From Gemmatimonadota bacterium (lineage in GTDB: Bacteria; Gemmatimonadota; Gemmatimonadetes; Longimicrobiales; Gaopeijiaceae): a stretch of DNA of 35,663 bases. The stretch is from contig JAGWBP010000014.1 of NCBI GenBank assembly GCA_021295835.1, positions 754 to 36,416 on the forward strand. Direction: 5' to 3'. Position numbers and translations under genes: made by a program. This document shows positions 22,805 through 31,584 of the stretch, piece after piece. Position 1 is the stretch's first letter. Each line of letters opens with the position of its first letter. Below the pieces are notes generated by a model that was given only the letters and a program-made list of their open reading frames with translations, did not search any database and had not been told where the DNA came from.

Positions 22805-25215
22805 AGGTCTCGTACAGGTGGGTGCGCGACCTGGCCCCCGGGCTCGAGCTGGCACCGGTCGAGGCGGCCGAGCTCCTGGCGGCGCGGGGCGCTCCGGTGG
22901 AGGAGGCGATCGATCTGGGCGCCGGCCTCGGCGACCTGGTGGTCGGGCAGGTGCTCGAGGTGGGGCCGCACCCGGGTGCCGATCGGTTGCTGCTCTGCCA
23001 GGTGCTGGGTCCCGAGGGCCCGGTGCCGGTCGTCTGCGGTGCCCCCAACGTGCAGGTGGGCATGCACTACCCCTTCGCCGCGGTCGGCGCGGCGATCCCC
23101 GGGGGCTTCCGAATCGAGAGGAGGAAGATACGGGGAGTCTACAGCGAGGGGATGCTCTGCTCTGAGCGCGAGCTGGGGCTCGGCGAGGACCACGACGGGG
23201 TCATGGCACTGAGTGGAGAATTCACACCGGGGGAGCCGCTGGCAACCGCACTCGGCCTGGACGACACGCGCCTCGACATCGAGGTGACGCCCAACCGGGG
23301 CGACCTGCTCTCGCACATCGGCATAGCCCGGGAGCTGCACCCATCGGGAGAGAGCTCCCTGCGGCTCCCGCCCTTCCCGGGGGACGCCGGTCTCGACGGG
23401 ATCTCGACCGCCCGCGCTGCAGATAGCTGCGAGTCAGCCGGCGTGCGGGTCACCATCGAGGACCCGGAGCTCTGCCCGCGCTACATGGCGGCCGTCGTCC
23501 GGGGCGTCGCGGTTGGACCGTCGCCCAGGTGGCTTGCCGACCGACTCCGGGCGGCGGGGGCGCGGCCAATCTGCAATGTGGTCGACGCGACCAACTACGT
23601 GATGCTCGAGATCGGACAGCCGCTGCACGCTTTCGACCTGTCGGCCCTCGGAGGCGGATCGATCGCGGCGGGACCAGCCCGGCACGGCGAGTCGATAGCC
23701 ACCCTGGACGGCGAGGCGCGTTCGCTCCGCGAGGGCATGCTCGTCATTCGCGACTCCGAGCGGCCCGTGGCCGTAGGGGGCGTGATTGGCGGAATTGACA
23801 CGCAGGTCTCGGCCTCCACTGTGGACATCCTGCTGGAGTGCGCTCTCTTCGGCCCCGCCGGTGTGCGGGCGACGAGAAAGGGGCTCGGGATCTCCACCGA
23901 CGCTAGCCACCGCTTCGAGCGCGGGGTCGATCCGACGATCACCGAGACCGCCATCCGGCGCGCGGCGGCGCTGGTGGTGGTGGTGGCGGGGGGCGAGATC
24001 GACGGCGCAGTCGTGGACGTGAATCCGTCTCCGTGGCTCGCGCCGACCGTGGCTCTGCGCCCCTCGCGCGTTGGCCGGGTGCTGGGGGTCGGCTTCGTGC
24101 CAGCGGAGATCTCGGAGCTGCTGGCGCCACTCGGCTACAAGGTCGAGCCGAGCGACGCCGACCAGCTTGACGTCTCGGTTCCGGGTCACCGGAGCTACGA
24201 CACGCTGCGCGAGGTGGATCTGATCGAGGAGGTTGCGCGAATTCGCGGCTACGACACCTTCCCCGACGAGCTCTCGCGCTTCCTGCCCGGCACCGTGCCC
24301 GACCACCCGCTCTTTCTCCTCGAGGACGCAATCCGGGCGGCGCTCGTCGCCGAGGGCCTGAGCGAGGCACAGACGCCCGCTCTGGCCTCGCCCGAGCACG
24401 GCGATGTGCCGCTACGAAACCCGATGACGCGCGAGGAGAGCTTCCTGCGCCGCGACCGGCTCTCCGGGTTGCTGGGCCACCTGGAGCGCAACTTGGCGCG
24501 GGGAGTGCGCGATGTCCGCCTCTTCGAGCTCGGTGCTGCCTTCCGAGCGGCCGCCCGAGAAGGTGCCGCGCCGCGCGAGAGCGCTCGCGTTGCGGTCGCG
24601 ATGACCGGCCGGACCGCCCCGCTGCACTGGTCGGGCATGGCAGAGGCCTTCGATCTATTCGACGCCGCCCGGGTGCTCGAGCTGATAGGGCGCGAGGCCT
24701 ACGACGGGGCTCGGCTGCTGCCGGCACCGATCGGGAGCGCTCCACCGGCCTACCTGCCGGATCGGTGCCTAGCCCTTGTCGCTGGGGAGGGCGACCCGGT
24801 GGGGTGGGGCGGCGAGATCGACCCGGTGGCGCTGGAACTGCCTAGGTGGGCCGGGGTGGTAGTGGGAGCGGAGGTCGAGCTGCCCGAGTCGCCGTCCGTG
24901 CGGCCCGCAGTCGCTGTGCGCGAAGTGCCCGCCCACCCCGCCTCCGAACGCGACTTCGCCTTTGTGTTCCCCGCCGATGTGCCCGCCGGCGCGGTGATCG
25001 ATGCCGCCCGCCAAGCGGCCGGGGAGTTGCTGGAGGCGCTCGAAGTCTTCGATCTTTACGAGGGGAGCGACCTGCCCGAGGGGACCCGGTCGCTCGCGAT
25101 ACGCCTGCGCTTCCGCTCGCTCGACCGCACCCTGACGGAGCGCGAGGTGAGGGACGCCTGTCGGCGGGTCCTCGTCAGGGTGAAGGAGGAGACCGGTGTC
25201 GAACCAAGAGGCTGA
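22801..25215 (+). CDS. pheT: Phenylalanine--tRNA ligase beta subunit
   Basis: An 804-residue structural and editing subunit. The N-terminal EMAP-like tRNA-binding region (VVGQVLEVGPHPGADRLLLCQV) is near 41-65. The B3/B4 editing domain contains PRYMAAVV and NVVDATNYVMLEIGQPLHAFD. A B5 domain follows. The C-terminal anticodon-binding FDX-ACB domain (about 708-804) includes HPASERDFAFVF and SLAIRLRFRSLDRTLTE. ATG 22801 overlaps the pheS stop. The 3' end overlaps the next gene by 20 bases. Confidence 0.96.
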   Translation: MKVSYRWVRDLAPGLELAPVEAAELLAARGAPVEEAIDLGAGLGDLVVGQVLEVGPHPGADRLLLCQVLGPEGPVPVVCGAPNVQVGMHYPFAAVGAAIPGGFRIERRKIRGVYSEGMLCSERELGLGEDHDGVMALSGEFTPGEPLATALGLDDTRLDIEVTPNRGDLLSHIGIARELHPSGESSLRLPPFPGDAGLDGISTARAADSCESAGVRVTIEDPELCPRYMAAVVRGVAVGPSPRWLADRLRAAGARPICNVVDATNYVMLEIGQPLHAFDLSALGGGSIAAGPARHGESIATLDGEARSLREGMLVIRDSERPVAVGGVIGGIDTQVSASTVDILLECALFGPAGVRATRKGLGISTDASHRFERGVDPTITETAIRRAAALVVVVAGGEIDGAVVDVNPSPWLAPTVALRPSRVGRVLGVGFVPAEISELLAPLGYKVEPSDADQLDVSVPGHRSYDTLREVDLIEEVARIRGYDTFPDELSRFLPGTVPDHPLFLLEDAIRAALVAEGLSEAQTPALASPEHGDVPLRNPMTREESFLRRDRLSGLLGHLERNLARGVRDVRLFELGAAFRAAAREGAAPRESARVAVAMTGRTAPLHWSGMAEAFDLFDAARVLELIGREAYDGARLLPAPIGSAPPAYLPDRCLALVAGEGDPVGWGGEIDPVALELPRWAGVVVGAEVELPESPSVRPAVAVREVPAHPASERDFAFVFPADVPAGAVIDAARQAAGELLEALEVFDLYEGSDLPEGTRSLAIRLRFRSLDRTLTEREVRDACRRVLVRVKEETGVEPRG

Positions 25216-25513
25216 GGAGGCGGGGGGCGGCGTAGGCACCGAGCTTCAACTGCTCGAGGAGGCGATCGAGGATGCCATATCGGCGCTTGGAGAGGCCAGG
25301 GAGCGCGCCGAACTGGCTGAGCGCGACGCCTCGCGGAAGGCCAGCATGGTGTCCCGCCTAGTGGAGGGCGGGGTGTCGCCGGGGGAGCTGGCCAGGCGGG
25401 TCGAAGAGCTCGAGGACGAGAACAAGGAGCTCCGCCGCCGAATCCTGAAGGGCCGCGCCAGCACCGACCGGATCATGGCCTCGGTGTGCTTTCTGGGGGA
25501 TCGCCTCCGGTGA
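25196..25513 (+). CDS. Small coiled-coil protein, possible ZapB-like partner of ZapA
   Basis: A 105-residue acidic protein not recognised by family. Residues 17-50 (LQLLEEAIEDAISALGEARERAELAERDA) and 62-85 (GELARRVEELEDENKELRRRI) are strong coiled-coil heptads. A conserved-looking C-terminus (RASTDRIMASVCFLGDRLR) follows. GTG 25196 overlaps pheT by 20 bases, and its TGA overlaps the zapA GTG (GTGA), so translation is tied to zapA. ZapB, the ZapA partner in E. coli, is also a short coiled coil. The functional link is inferred from position and shape only. Confidence 0.75.
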   Translation: MSNQEAEEAGGGVGTELQLLEEAIEDAISALGEARERAELAERDASRKASMVSRLVEGGVSPGELARRVEELEDENKELRRRILKGRASTDRIMASVCFLGDRLR

Positions 25514-25800
25514 GCCAGTCGCGCGCCGGGGGACGGAGGGTCGTCCGCGTCCGGATCGCGGGCGAGGAGTACAAGCTTCGCACCGAGGCCGACCGCGAGT
25601 ACACGATCCGGTGCGCCGAGCTCGTGGACGAACGGATGCGCGAGGCGGACGAGCAGGCGGACGCGGGCACCAGGGCGGCCGCTGTCATCGCCGCGCTCTC
25701 GCTCGCCTCCGACCTGCTGGAGCAGAGGGAGCGCGTGAGCACCGATGCGGAGCGGCTTGCCGCCCGCCTGCGTAGCGCTCTGGGGGGCAAGTCCGACTGA
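25510..25800 (+). CDS. zapA: Cell division protein ZapA
   Basis: A 96-residue FtsZ-ring-associated protein that bundles FtsZ filaments. VRIAGEEYKLRTEADREYTIRCAELVDERM matches the ZapA globular head, and AAVIAALSLASDLLEQRERV matches the coiled-coil tail. GTG 25510 overlaps the previous stop (GTGA). GTG 25486 is possible but adds 8 unconserved residues. The TGA shares its last base with the rny ATG (TGATG). A zapA-rny order occurs in several phyla. Confidence 0.9.
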   Translation: MSQSRAGGRRVVRVRIAGEEYKLRTEADREYTIRCAELVDERMREADEQADAGTRAAAVIAALSLASDLLEQRERVSTDAERLAARLRSALGGKSD

Positions 25801-27380
25801 TGGAGGCGCTGACCACCGCCGCCCTCCTCGCTGCCTTGGTCGTGGCGGGTGTAGTCGGCTACCTGCTCGGCCGAGGCCGCGAGAGGGCCCGCCAGCTGAG
25901 AGAGAAGGAGGCCGCCCAGGACGAGGCGTCGCTGATCCGCAGGCGGGCCGAGGAGCTGCGGCGGAGCGCCGAGCTGCAGGCGAAGGAGACGAAGTTCCGG
26001 ATGCGCGAGAGCTGGGAGGAGGAGGAGAGCCGACGCCGCGAGGAGGTCGAGCGGGGCGAGCGGAGGCTGCTGAAGCGGACTGAGGCGGCAGACCGCAAGT
26101 CGGACCAGCTGGACCGGCGACGCGAGTCGCTCGACGAGCAGGCCCGAGCGGTCGAGGCGCGCCTGCAGGAGGTGAAGGGGCGCGAGGAGCAGGTGGCGCT
26201 GCAGGCCCGCGAGACGGAGGCCACCCACGCAGAGGCCCGCGCCCGCCTGGAGGCGATGGCGGGGATGACCGCCGACGAGGCCAAGGCGAGCCTCGTCGAG
26301 GAGCTGGAGGACCAGGCGAGGGCGGAGGCGGCGAGCCTGCTCCGCGAGATCCGCGACGAGACCCAGCGCACCGCCGACCGCGAGGCCGGAAGGATCGTGG
26401 CGATCGCCATTCAGCGGATGGCGGCCGACGAGGCTGCGCAGCTCACGGTCTCGGTGGTGCAGCTGCCCTCGGACGAGATGAAGGGACGAATCATCGGGCG
26501 CGAGGGGCGCAACATCCGCGCCTTCGAACAGGCGACGGGAATCGACGTGATCATCGACGATACGCCGGAAGCCGTCGTCCTCTCGGGCTACAACCCCGTG
26601 CGGCGCGAGGTGGCGCGGGTCGCGCTGACCAAGCTCATCGAGGACGGCCGGATCCACCCCGGCCGTATCGAGGAGACGGTGGCGAGGAGCGTCGAGGACG
26701 TGGACCAGGAGATGCGAGAGGCGGCCGAGGAGGTGCTCTACGAGCTAGGCGTCCACGGCCTCCACCCGGAGATCCTGAAGGTGCTCGGAAACCTCAAGTT
26801 CCGGACCTCGTACGGACAAAACCAGCTGGCGCACGCCCGCGAGGTGGCTCTGCTGGCCGGTAGCATGGCCGCCGAGATGGGTATGGACGTGAAGATGGCC
26901 CGTCGTGCGGGGCTGCTGCACGATGTCGGCAAGGGGCTGACCCACGAGCAGGAGCTGAGCCATGTGGAGATCGGCTACCGGCTCTGCAAGCGGCACGGCG
27001 AGTCGGAGGTGGTGCTGAACGCGATTCGGGCCCACCACGACGAGGAGCCGCACCGGTTCGCCGAGGCATGGCTCGTGACGGCCGCCGACGCGATCAGCGG
27101 GGCTCGCCCGGGAGCGCGGCGCGAGATGTTCGAAGGGTACGTGAAGCGCCTTGAGAAGCTGGAGGAGCTGGCAATGGAGCAGCCCGGGGTCGAGCGCTGC
27201 TTCGCGATCCAGGCGGGCCGCGAGCTACGCGTGATGGTCGAGCCGGAGGCTGTGGCGGACGAGGAGATGTCCAAGATTTCGGACACCGTCGCCCGACGGA
27301 TCGAGGGCGAGCTGCAGTACCCGGGCCAGATCAAGGTCGTGGTGATTCGGGAGACCCGAGCGGTCGATTTCGCGCACTAG
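25800..27380 (+). CDS. rny: Ribonuclease Y
   Basis: A 526-residue membrane-anchored endoribonuclease that starts mRNA decay. One N-terminal membrane helix (ALLAALVVAGVVGYLLG) precedes a long charged coiled coil (about 25-200). The KH RNA-binding domain (about 215-285) contains IIGREGRNIRAFEQATG. The HD domain has the metal-binding pair His374-Asp375 in LLHDVGKG. The C-terminus VVVIRETRAVDFAH is typical. ATG 25800 follows zapA with a 1-base overlap. This gene suggests RNase Y-based decay, as in many non-proteobacteria. Confidence 0.96.
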   Translation: MEALTTAALLAALVVAGVVGYLLGRGRERARQLREKEAAQDEASLIRRRAEELRRSAELQAKETKFRMRESWEEEESRRREEVERGERRLLKRTEAADRKSDQLDRRRESLDEQARAVEARLQEVKGREEQVALQARETEATHAEARARLEAMAGMTADEAKASLVEELEDQARAEAASLLREIRDETQRTADREAGRIVAIAIQRMAADEAAQLTVSVVQLPSDEMKGRIIGREGRNIRAFEQATGIDVIIDDTPEAVVLSGYNPVRREVARVALTKLIEDGRIHPGRIEETVARSVEDVDQEMREAAEEVLYELGVHGLHPEILKVLGNLKFRTSYGQNQLAHAREVALLAGSMAAEMGMDVKMARRAGLLHDVGKGLTHEQELSHVEIGYRLCKRHGESEVVLNAIRAHHDEEPHRFAEAWLVTAADAISGARPGARREMFEGYVKRLEKLEELAMEQPGVERCFAIQAGRELRVMVEPEAVADEEMSKISDTVARRIEGELQYPGQIKVVVIRETRAVDFAH

Positions 27381-27392
27381 CCCGCACCGGCG

Positions 27393-27404
27393 TAGCTTCT
27401 AGCC
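27393..27404 (+). promoter_or_regulatory. Predicted leaderless -10 element of folD
   Basis: TAGCTT (27393-27398) ends 6 bases before ATG 27405, the same distance as at 4521 and 6967. No Shine-Dalgarno sequence lies before folD. The gap after rny is only 24 bases, so read-through from rny may also supply transcript. Confidence 0.4.
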
Positions 27405-28286
27405 ATGTCCGCGAAGATCATCTCTGGCACCGAGATTGCCCGCGTCGTCCGGGAAGAGCTCAACGAGCGGGTCGCCATCCTCGCCAGGAGCGCCGTGCTC
27501 CCCGGACTCGCCACGGTCATGGTGGGCGACGACCCGGCGAGTCGGCTCTACGTGGGGATGAAGAACCGGGCGGCCGCCGAGGCGGGTATTCACTCGCGCC
27601 AGCTTACGCTGCCCGCGACCGCCGACCAGGACGACCTGCTCGAGACGATCGCCGCTCTCAACGCCGACGACGCCATCCACGGCATCCTGGTGCAGCTCCC
27701 GCTCCCCCGGCAGATGGACGCATCGCGGGTGCTCCTGGCTATCGACCCGAGCAAGGATGTCGACGGCTTCCACCCGACGAACCTAGGGCGCCTCGCCACG
27801 GGGGACGTAGATGTGCTAGCCCCCTGCACGCCCAAGGGGGTGATGGAGATGCTGGCGCGGAGCGGTGTCGATCCGGCGGGGAAGCGCGCGGTGGTCGTAG
27901 GTCGCTCGAACATAGTCGGCAAGCCGATGGCGCTCCTGCTGCTGAACGCCAACGCCACGATCAGCGTCGCTCACCGCCGTACCGTCGACCTGGGTGCGCT
28001 GACCCGCACGGCCGAGATCCTCGTGGTGGCGGTGGGGCGTCCGAAGACAATTGTGGCGGATATGGTGAAGCCGGGCGCGACGGTCGTGGACGTGGGCACG
28101 AATCGGGTGGACGACCCCAGCCGGGAGCGAGGCTACCGGGTGGTGGGCGACGTCGACTTCGAGGCGGTCAGCGAGGTGGCATCGGCGATCACGCCGGTTC
28201 CCGGGGGCGTGGGGCCGATGACGATCGCGATGCTCCTCGCCAACACGGTCGAGTCGGCGCTGCGGAGGGCGAGGAAGAGGTGGTGA
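27405..28286 (+). CDS. folD: Bifunctional methylenetetrahydrofolate dehydrogenase/cyclohydrolase
   Basis: A 293-residue cytosolic enzyme that interconverts methylene-, methenyl- and formyl-tetrahydrofolate, supplying one-carbon units for purines and formyl-Met. Catalytic residues Tyr49 and Lys53 are in YVGMK. VDGFHPTNLG and the Rossmann signature GRSNIVGKPMALLLL are conserved, as is PVPGGVGPMTIAMLL near the C-terminus. Full length with no oddities. Its TGA overlaps the xseA GTG (GTGA). Confidence 0.96.
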   Translation: MSAKIISGTEIARVVREELNERVAILARSAVLPGLATVMVGDDPASRLYVGMKNRAAAEAGIHSRQLTLPATADQDDLLETIAALNADDAIHGILVQLPLPRQMDASRVLLAIDPSKDVDGFHPTNLGRLATGDVDVLAPCTPKGVMEMLARSGVDPAGKRAVVVGRSNIVGKPMALLLLNANATISVAHRRTVDLGALTRTAEILVVAVGRPKTIVADMVKPGATVVDVGTNRVDDPSRERGYRVVGDVDFEAVSEVASAITPVPGGVGPMTIAMLLANTVESALRRARKRW

Positions 28287-29518
28287 GCACGCCTCGCTTC
28301 GGGCTCTTTGCCGATCTCCAGGCGGTGGACGAGGCGCGGGAGCGCGAATTGGGCCCGCTCTCTTCTCCGGCGCCCAGGGTGTGGGAGGTGCGCGAGGTGA
28401 ACCGGTCGGCGCGGCACCTCCTGGAGGAGACGCTTCCCCAGCTCTGGGTAGTCGGCGAGATCGCCAACTTCCGGCGGCAGCGCTCGGGCCACTGCTACTT
28501 CACCCTCAGGGACGGCAGTGCGCAGCTCCCCTGCGTGATCTTTCGACGCGACGCCGAACGGCTCCCGGCCGACCCCGAGGAGGGGATGAGGGTCCGCGCC
28601 TTCGGGGGGCTGACTCTCTACGAGGCGCGGGGTGCCTACCAGCTCGTCGCATCCAGAGTGGAGGGCGAGGAGCGGGACGGGACGTGGAAGCTCGCCTTCG
28701 ACCGGCTCCTTGCGCGGCTGGAGGCCGAGGGTCTCACCGATCCGGTGCGCAAACGACCGCTCCTCGCCTTCCCCTCTACGGTCGGCGTCGTCACATCGCC
28801 CACCGGTGCCGCGCTTAGGGACATCGTGTCGGTGGCGGCGCGACGGGCACCCTGGCTGCGACTGGTGGTGAGCCCGACCTCGGTGCAGGGACGCCGTGCG
28901 GCCGCCGAGATCGCCGCAGCCATCATGGCGCTCGGCGAGCGCGGCGTGGATGTAGTCGTAGTGGCTCGCGGTGGCGGGTCGATCGAGGACCTGTGGGGCT
29001 TCAACGAAGAGGAGGTGGCGCGTGCCGTCGCCTCCTCGCCGGTGCCCGTCGTCTCGGGGGTGGGACACGAGACCGACGTGACGATCTGCGACCTCGTGGC
29101 AGACGTGAGGGCCGCCACCCCAACCGCCGCAGCCGAAGCAGTGACGCCCGACCGCAAATGGCTGGAGGGGCGCCTGGGCGAGCTCGGGCGACGGCTGGGC
29201 GGCGGCCTCGAGGTGTCGGTGCGCTCCTGGAGTACGCGACTGGATGCGGCTCGTCAGCGCATGGCGCACTCGGCGCGAGCCCGCGCCAAGGAAGAGGCTA
29301 ACCGGCTGCGCACGGCGGCGAGCGCCCTGGACGCACTCTCCCCTCTGGCCACGCTGGCCCGTGGCTACGCGCTGCCGCTTGCCCCCGATGGTCGCCTCCT
29401 GCGCTCGGCAGACGACTTCCCCGCTGGGCAGGCCTTCACGCTTCGGCTCGCCGACGGATCGGTGCCCGCTGTCGCCAGCGCCCCCTCTCCGCCAGAGGAC
29501 GCTCAGGGTGCGGCGTGA
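28283..29518 (+). CDS. xseA: Exodeoxyribonuclease VII large subunit
   Basis: The catalytic and DNA-binding subunit of ExoVII, which degrades single-stranded DNA from both ends. The N-terminal OB fold (LWVVGEIANFRRQRSGHCYFTLRD) is near 46-68. The catalytic domain contains VGVVTSPTGAALRDIV, RGGGSIEDLWGFNEE and SGVGHETDVTICD. The following coiled-coil region is shorter than in E. coli. The protein has 411 residues from GTG 28283; GTG 28280, one codon earlier, is equally possible. Translation is coupled to folD and xseB. Confidence 0.95.
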   Translation: MSTPRFGLFADLQAVDEARERELGPLSSPAPRVWEVREVNRSARHLLEETLPQLWVVGEIANFRRQRSGHCYFTLRDGSAQLPCVIFRRDAERLPADPEEGMRVRAFGGLTLYEARGAYQLVASRVEGEERDGTWKLAFDRLLARLEAEGLTDPVRKRPLLAFPSTVGVVTSPTGAALRDIVSVAARRAPWLRLVVSPTSVQGRRAAAEIAAAIMALGERGVDVVVVARGGGSIEDLWGFNEEEVARAVASSPVPVVSGVGHETDVTICDLVADVRAATPTAAAEAVTPDRKWLEGRLGELGRRLGGGLEVSVRSWSTRLDAARQRMAHSARARAKEEANRLRTAASALDALSPLATLARGYALPLAPDGRLLRSADDFPAGQAFTLRLADGSVPAVASAPSPPEDAQGAA

Positions 29519-29765
29519 ACGAGGGCTCGACGCGCGCATGCAGCGGATCGAGGAGATCGTGCGCGCGCTGGAGTCGAATCGACTCGACCTGGAGACTGCC
29601 CTCGCCCTCTTCGAAGAGGGTGCCGAGGAGCTCGGACGGGCCCGGGAGCTCCTGGAACGCGCCGAGCTGCGCATTGAGGAGCTCACTCGGAGCGCCAACG
29701 GCCCTGCCCCGGCGGATGTCGTGCGAACCGAGGGTGAAGACGCCGACGACCTGCTCGACGAGTGA
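29508..29765 (+). CDS. xseB: Exodeoxyribonuclease VII small subunit
   Basis: An 85-residue three-helix subunit that wraps the XseA coiled coil. IEEIVRALESNRLDLETALALFEEGAEELGRARELLERAELRIEEL is the family core. GTG 29508 is chosen because GAGG (29495-29498) lies 9 bases upstream and the extra ten residues match the usual N-terminal helix. ATG 29538 would give 75 residues and cut that helix. It overlaps xseA by 11 bases. The acidic C-terminal tail (GEDADDLLDE) is probably disordered. Confidence 0.9.
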   Translation: MRRERGLDARMQRIEEIVRALESNRLDLETALALFEEGAEELGRARELLERAELRIEELTRSANGPAPADVVRTEGEDADDLLDE

Positions 29766-29766
29766 A

Positions 29767-30657
29767 GTGGCCTCCGCTGTGCTGATCGAACCGCACCGCG
29801 AGGTCGAGTCGGCGCTCCGCCGCTCGATGGATGGACTGGCCACGCGAGTCCCTTCGGCGATCGTGGCAGCTGCGCGGGACGGCGTCCTGGGGGGCGGCAA
29901 GCGCCTGCGCCCGCTCCTGCTCCTGGCAGCCTACGAGGATCTGGGTGGGGTGCCCGTCACCCCGATCTTCGACCTAGCGGCGGCCGTCGAGCTGATCCAC
30001 GCCTACTCCCTGATGCACGACGACCTGCCCTGCATGGACGACGCGCCGCTCAGACGGGGTAGGCCAACCGCCCACGTCGTGCACGGCACGGTGACCACCG
30101 CCCGGGCGGGGGCGGCTCTCATTCCCTGGGCGGCCATCTGCGCGCGCGAGGCCTCGCTTGCGCTTGGCGGGTCGGAGGCGGAGGCTCGGCGGATCGCGGC
30201 AATTCTCCTCGACGCTGCGGGCGGGCGGGGGATGGTCGGCGGGCAGGCGCTGGACTTGCTCAGCGAGAACGCGGCCCTCTCGGAGCCGGAGCTCGCGCAG
30301 CTCCACACACTCAAGTCGGGGGCGCTGCTGACGGTTTCACTCGAGATGGGGGCCATGGCGGCGAGGGCCGAGGCCCGGCAGCTGGCGGCACTCGGTCACT
30401 TCGGGGCAGACCTCGGCTTGGCCTTCCAGATTGCGGACGATGTGCTCGACGCGACCTCCAACACGGCGACGCTCGGGAAGCGCCCCTCCGACATGCAGCG
30501 CAACAAGTCGACCTACGTGGCTCTCCTGGGGGTGGAAGGTGCGCGCGCCCGCGCCCAGTCGCTCGTGGATAGCGCGTCGGCCTACCTCGAGGAGGCAGGC
30601 ATTGGAGCGCCTAGGTTGCGCCGACTCGCGCACTTCGTCGTATCGCGGCAGAGCTGA
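29767..30657 (+). CDS. ispA: Polyprenyl (farnesyl/geranyl) diphosphate synthase
   Basis: A 296-residue trans-prenyltransferase that condenses isopentenyl and allylic diphosphates, feeding undecaprenyl, quinone and carotenoid pathways. GGGKRLRPLL is near 42-51. The first aspartate-rich motif, DDLPCMDD, is at 85-92. GGQALDLL and KSGALL follow. The second aspartate motif, DDVLD, is at 224-228, and NKSTYVALLG is near the C-terminus. Chain length cannot be fixed, but two residues between aspartate groups fit a short-chain bacterial enzyme. GTG 29767 is one base after the xseB stop. dxs, a frequent neighbour, is absent. Confidence 0.93.
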   Translation: MASAVLIEPHREVESALRRSMDGLATRVPSAIVAAARDGVLGGGKRLRPLLLLAAYEDLGGVPVTPIFDLAAAVELIHAYSLMHDDLPCMDDAPLRRGRPTAHVVHGTVTTARAGAALIPWAAICAREASLALGGSEAEARRIAAILLDAAGGRGMVGGQALDLLSENAALSEPELAQLHTLKSGALLTVSLEMGAMAARAEARQLAALGHFGADLGLAFQIADDVLDATSNTATLGKRPSDMQRNKSTYVALLGVEGARARAQSLVDSASAYLEEAGIGAPRLRRLAHFVVSRQS

Positions 30658-30662
30658 GGCCG

Positions 30663-31553
30663 ATGGGAATGGAGCGCATCGGAGTGATGGGACGGGGCAG
30701 CGGCACGGGCGACGAGACGCGCGCTGTGCTCGGCGAGATCGTTCTGGCCGCTCTGGACTACGGGGCCTCGGTGGTGGTCGAGGAGAAGCTCGTCGGCCTG
30801 AGCCCGGACGTAGCTACAATGGAGGCCGATTGTAGCGACATCGATCTTCTATTGTCGCTCGGAGGCGACGGTACTCTGCTACGCGCCGCCCGCGCCGTAT
30901 TCGGGCGCGACACCCCTCTGCTGGGGGTCAATCTTGGGAGCCTGGGCTTCCTCACCTCGGTTTCAGGGAGTGGTGTGGGAGTCGCACTGAGGCGGGTTCT
31001 CGCCGGCGAGTTCGGGGTCGAGAAGCGGCTGACGCTCGAGGCGTCGGTGCTGGCCCCAGACGGGTCGGTGCGCAGAAGCTACAGATCGCTCAACGATGTC
31101 GTGGTCCACAGCGCCGGTGCCGCCCACATCCTCCGGCTGAACTTGCAGGTCGGAGCCGTGAAGGAGCTGGAGGAGGTGGGCAGCTTCTACGGCGATGGCG
31201 TCATCGTGGCCACGCCCACCGGGTCCACCGCCTACTCCCTCTCGGCGGGGGGTCCGATTGTGGTGCCCGAGATGGACTGCTTCCTCGTCACGCCGATCCT
31301 GCCGCACACCCTGGCGGTTCGCCCTCTGGTGTTGCCGGGAGGGGAGGAGATCGCCATTTCGTCGCTTGGCAGCCGCGATGCGCTCTACCTTACGACCGAC
31401 GGACATGAGGGTGGGCCGATCGAGCCCCGGGAGCGTGTGGTCGTTCGGATGGGCACCTTCAGGGTGCCGCTGGTTCGGCTTCCCGAACACTCCTTCTTCA
31501 GGACCCTGCGGCAGAAGCTCAGCTGGGCGGTGCAGCCTCCCGACGGCCGCTGA
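30663..31553 (+). CDS. nadK: NAD kinase
   Basis: A 296-residue cytosolic enzyme that phosphorylates NAD to NADP. GGDGT at 67-71 is the nucleotide-binding and catalytic signature. GVNLGSLGFLT, SLNDVVV and ATPTGSTAYSLSAGGPIV are also diagnostic. ATG 30663 follows the ispA stop by 5 bases, with GAGG just before it. The segment 30815-30865 is poorer in GC than its surroundings but remains in frame with the family. Confidence 0.95.
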   Translation: MGMERIGVMGRGSGTGDETRAVLGEIVLAALDYGASVVVEEKLVGLSPDVATMEADCSDIDLLLSLGGDGTLLRAARAVFGRDTPLLGVNLGSLGFLTSVSGSGVGVALRRVLAGEFGVEKRLTLEASVLAPDGSVRRSYRSLNDVVVHSAGAAHILRLNLQVGAVKELEEVGSFYGDGVIVATPTGSTAYSLSAGGPIVVPEMDCFLVTPILPHTLAVRPLVLPGGEEIAISSLGSRDALYLTTDGHEGGPIEPRERVVVRMGTFRVPLVRLPEHSFFRTLRQKLSWAVQPPDGR

Positions 31554-31584
31554 CGGCGCTGCGCACGAGCGACGGACGGCATTC

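Noticed and set aside
28133..29698. 521-codon minus-strand ORF opposite xseA
   Set aside because: Antisense of xseA and xseB; composition mirrors the coding strand and it overlaps four well-supported genes.
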